Shown here piece by piece: positions 7,014 through 7,990 of a stretch of DNA of 7,990 bases. Below the pieces are notes generated by a model. That model was not told the DNA's origin, did no database searches, and saw nothing but the letters and a program-made list of their open reading frames with translations. Each line of letters begins with the position of its first letter. The stretch's first letter is position 1. The position numbers and the translations under genes are program-made. The DNA is from Christensenella sp. UBA1750 (GTDB lineage Bacteria > Bacillota > Clostridia > Christensenellales > UBA1750), in NCBI GenBank assembly GCA_002315655.1, contig DCHO01000006.1:257-8246 (forward strand). The letters run 5' to 3'.

Positions 7014-7068
7014 TAGGATTATATAAGAAAATGCGCAAATTATGAATCACATGGACGGAAGTTGACCG
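7014..7068. promoter_or_regulatory. Spacer between divergent promoters, AT-rich with short GTTGA repeats
   Basis: Between the two opposing -35 boxes lies an AT-rich stretch (about 7014-7049) that could act as an UP element for the minus-strand promoter. It is followed by GTTGA at 7061-7065, repeated at 7068-7072 where it runs into the -35 box of the plus-strand promoter. These repeats are short and could be chance, but they lie where an operator would control both transcripts. No gene is seen here. Confidence 0.35.
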
Positions 7069-7097
7069 TTGAAAGTTCGGGGAAAATGTGGTACACT
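7069..7097 (+). promoter_or_regulatory. Extended -10 promoter of the MBL-fold hydrolase gene
   Basis: TTGAAA (7069-7074), a 17-base spacer and TACACT (7092-7097), with an extended -10 TG at 7089-7090. The predicted start is near 7104, about 27 bases before the ATG at 7131. It is divergent from the ribbon-helix-helix/clpB promoter. Confidence 0.65.
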
Positions 7098-7116
7098 GAT
7101 GAAAAATACGGTAATT

Positions 7117-7122
7117 AAGGAG
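7117..7122 (+). promoter_or_regulatory. Ribosome binding site deciding the start at 7131
   Basis: AAGGAG is eight bases before ATG 7131, an ideal distance. Another ATG at 7126 is out of frame, only three bases from the site, and leads to a short reading frame, so it is rejected as the start. Confidence 0.75.
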
Positions 7123-7130
7123 AAAATGCA

Positions 7131-7919
7131 ATGGCAAGACTGCTTGTTTTCGGAAGCTGCTCCGGCACCGAGCCGGAGGAAGGGCGCAACCACGTTTCTT
7201 TTGCGCTGGAAATCGGGGAGCGTATTTACTGGTTCGACGCGGGCGAGGGCTGCTCCCGCACCGCACATTTGATGGGCGTTGACCTGCTCAAAATCCGCTC
7301 CGTCTTCATTACCCACACCCACATGGATCACGTCGGCGGGCTGGGAAACCTGCTGTGGAACATAAGAAAGCTCTGCTGGGTGCGTTCCGCGCAGCCTGCG
7401 GATTCCACCATCCGTGTCTTTATCCCGGTGCTGGCGACTTGGAACGGCCTTATGGAAGTCCTCAAAAACACCGAGGGGAATTTCAAGACGGACTTTGCCT
7501 TTGATGTGCAAAAGCCCAAGGACGGCGTGATTTTCGAGGACGAAAACCTCAAAGTGACCGCCCTGCACAATCACCATTTGCCGGACGCGGACGGGGAGCA
7601 CGTTTCCTTCTCCTACCGCATGGACTTTGAGGGCAATGCGCTGGTGTTCTCCGGCGACGTGGGCGGCCCGGACGACTTAACCCCGCTCATCGGAAACGGC
7701 GTTGATTGGCTGCTCATGGAGACCGGCCACCACAAGGTTAAGGACGTGTGCGACTATGCCGTTGCCCACAACGCAAAGAACCTCCTGTTCATCCACCACG
7801 GGCGCGAAATCCTGGACAACAAGCCCACCGTTTGGGAAGCTCTTGCCGCCTGCCCGCTGCAGCCTATGTTAGCATGGGACAAAATGGTGCTGGATATTCC
7901 CGCAAAAAAACTGATGTAA
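7131..7919 (+). CDS. Metallo-beta-lactamase-fold hydrolase, RNase Z-like
   Basis: A 262-residue metallo-beta-lactamase-fold protein, probably cytoplasmic (no signal peptide). The N terminus LLVFGSCSG (4-12) and FDAGEG (35-40) match the opening of RNase Z/ElaC-like proteins. The metal motif is THTHMDHVGG (61-70, HxHxDH with His62, His64, Asp66, His67). Further candidate ligands are His148/His149, Asp176 in FSGDVGG (173-179) and His222/His223 in FIHHGRE (220-226). The segment SFSYRMDFEGNALVFSGD resembles the late RNase Z motif in which substrate features follow the GYR strand. It is shorter than typical RNase Z (about 300-310) and no clear flexible exosite arm was seen, so tRNA processing should not be assumed; a phosphodiesterase or another hydrolase is equally possible. 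It has its own promoter, divergent from the clpB unit, and no terminator is visible before the next possible gene. Confidence 0.88.
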   Translation: MARLLVFGSCSGTEPEEGRNHVSFALEIGERIYWFDAGEGCSRTAHLMGVDLLKIRSVFITHTHMDHVGGLGNLLWNIRKLCWVRSAQPADSTIRVFIPVLATWNGLMEVLKNTEGNFKTDFAFDVQKPKDGVIFEDENLKVTALHNHHLPDADGEHVSFSYRMDFEGNALVFSGDVGGPDDLTPLIGNGVDWLLMETGHHKVKDVCDYAVAHNAKNLLFIHHGREILDNKPTVWEALAACPLQPMLAWDKMVLDIPAKKLM

Positions 7920-7934
7920 ACAGAAGGGAAATGC

Positions 7935-7963
7935 TTGACATGACGAACATAACGGAACATAAT
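7935..7963 (+). promoter_or_regulatory. Near-consensus promoter just after the hydrolase gene
   Basis: TTGACA (7935-7940), a 17-base spacer and CATAAT (7958-7963). A transcript would start near 7970, inside the ACAG repeat. It competes with the reading of this stretch as the start of a coding region (7940 onward); both cannot easily be used for the same protein. Confidence 0.5.
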
Positions 7964-7990
7964 CTCACAGACAGACAGACAGACAGACAG
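7940..7990 (+). CDS. Possible 5' end of a new gene, cut by the window edge
   Basis: ATG 7940 opens a frame that stays open to the end of the window (17 codons), beginning MTNITEHNLTDRQ and continuing as TDRQ repeats because of the ACAG tract. A modest ribosome binding site AAGGGA (7924-7929) lies ten bases upstream; an in-frame ATG at 7931 is too close to it. The start is 20 bases after the hydrolase stop, so it could be co-transcribed. The fragment is too short to recognise, has no similarity that can be judged by eye, and overlaps a promoter, so it may not be coding at all. Confidence 0.25.
   Translation, partial: MTNITEHNLTDRQTDRQ
7967..7990 (+). repeat. ACAG tetranucleotide tandem repeat, six copies
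   Basis: Six perfect copies of ACAG run to the last base of the window, so the true length is unknown. All three plus-strand frames through such a tract read the same rotating TDRQ series and contain no stop, so gain or loss of a unit would shift the frame of anything downstream. Confidence 0.95.

Noticed and set aside
7061..7077. Possible CtsR-like half site (GGTCAA on the minus strand)
   Set aside because: Only one partial heptad is present, and the tandem spacing needed for a CtsR box is missing.

Overview
The window looks like a chromosomal segment of a low-to-moderate-GC Gram-positive bacterium, most likely a gut-type Clostridia (Bacillota). This rests on strong AGGAGG-type ribosome binding sites, near-consensus TTGACA/TATAAT promoters with 17-base spacers, a Firmicutes-style ClpB and A-tract/T-tract hairpin terminators. 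The genus cannot be fixed from the sequence alone. No RNA gene, insertion sequence, CRISPR array or phage gene was seen.

Layout. (1) Bases 1-62 hold a terminator-like hairpin for an upstream plus-strand gene, with a good promoter inside it. (2) Bases 93-2348 are a two-gene plus-strand operon: a DUF6528-like beta-propeller protein and a divergent amidase-signature enzyme whose ribosome binding site overlaps the stop codon of the first gene. (3) Bases 2374-3575 carry a separately promoted membrane diguanylate cyclase (seven predicted helices plus a GGDEF domain with an SGDEF signature). (4) A perfect 13-bp hairpin at 3590-3630 separates it from the convergent minus-strand unit. (5) The minus-strand unit, 6952 down to 3637, is a ribbon-helix-helix protein followed by the disaggregase gene clpB. 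(6) Bases 6953-7130 are a divergent promoter region serving that unit and, to the right, a plus-strand metallo-beta-lactamase-fold hydrolase (7131-7919). (7) The last 70 bases hold another near-consensus promoter and/or the start of a new gene, ending in six copies of ACAG at the window edge.

The genes are mostly housekeeping or signalling. The parts most worth a second look are: clpB placed behind a DNA-binding-type protein with no CIRCE or CtsR operator visible; the propeller/amidase pair with an altered catalytic loop; the promoter embedded in a terminator; and the tetranucleotide tract at the right edge, which could be a contingency repeat or just a contig break. No wholly new defence or mobile system is visible.
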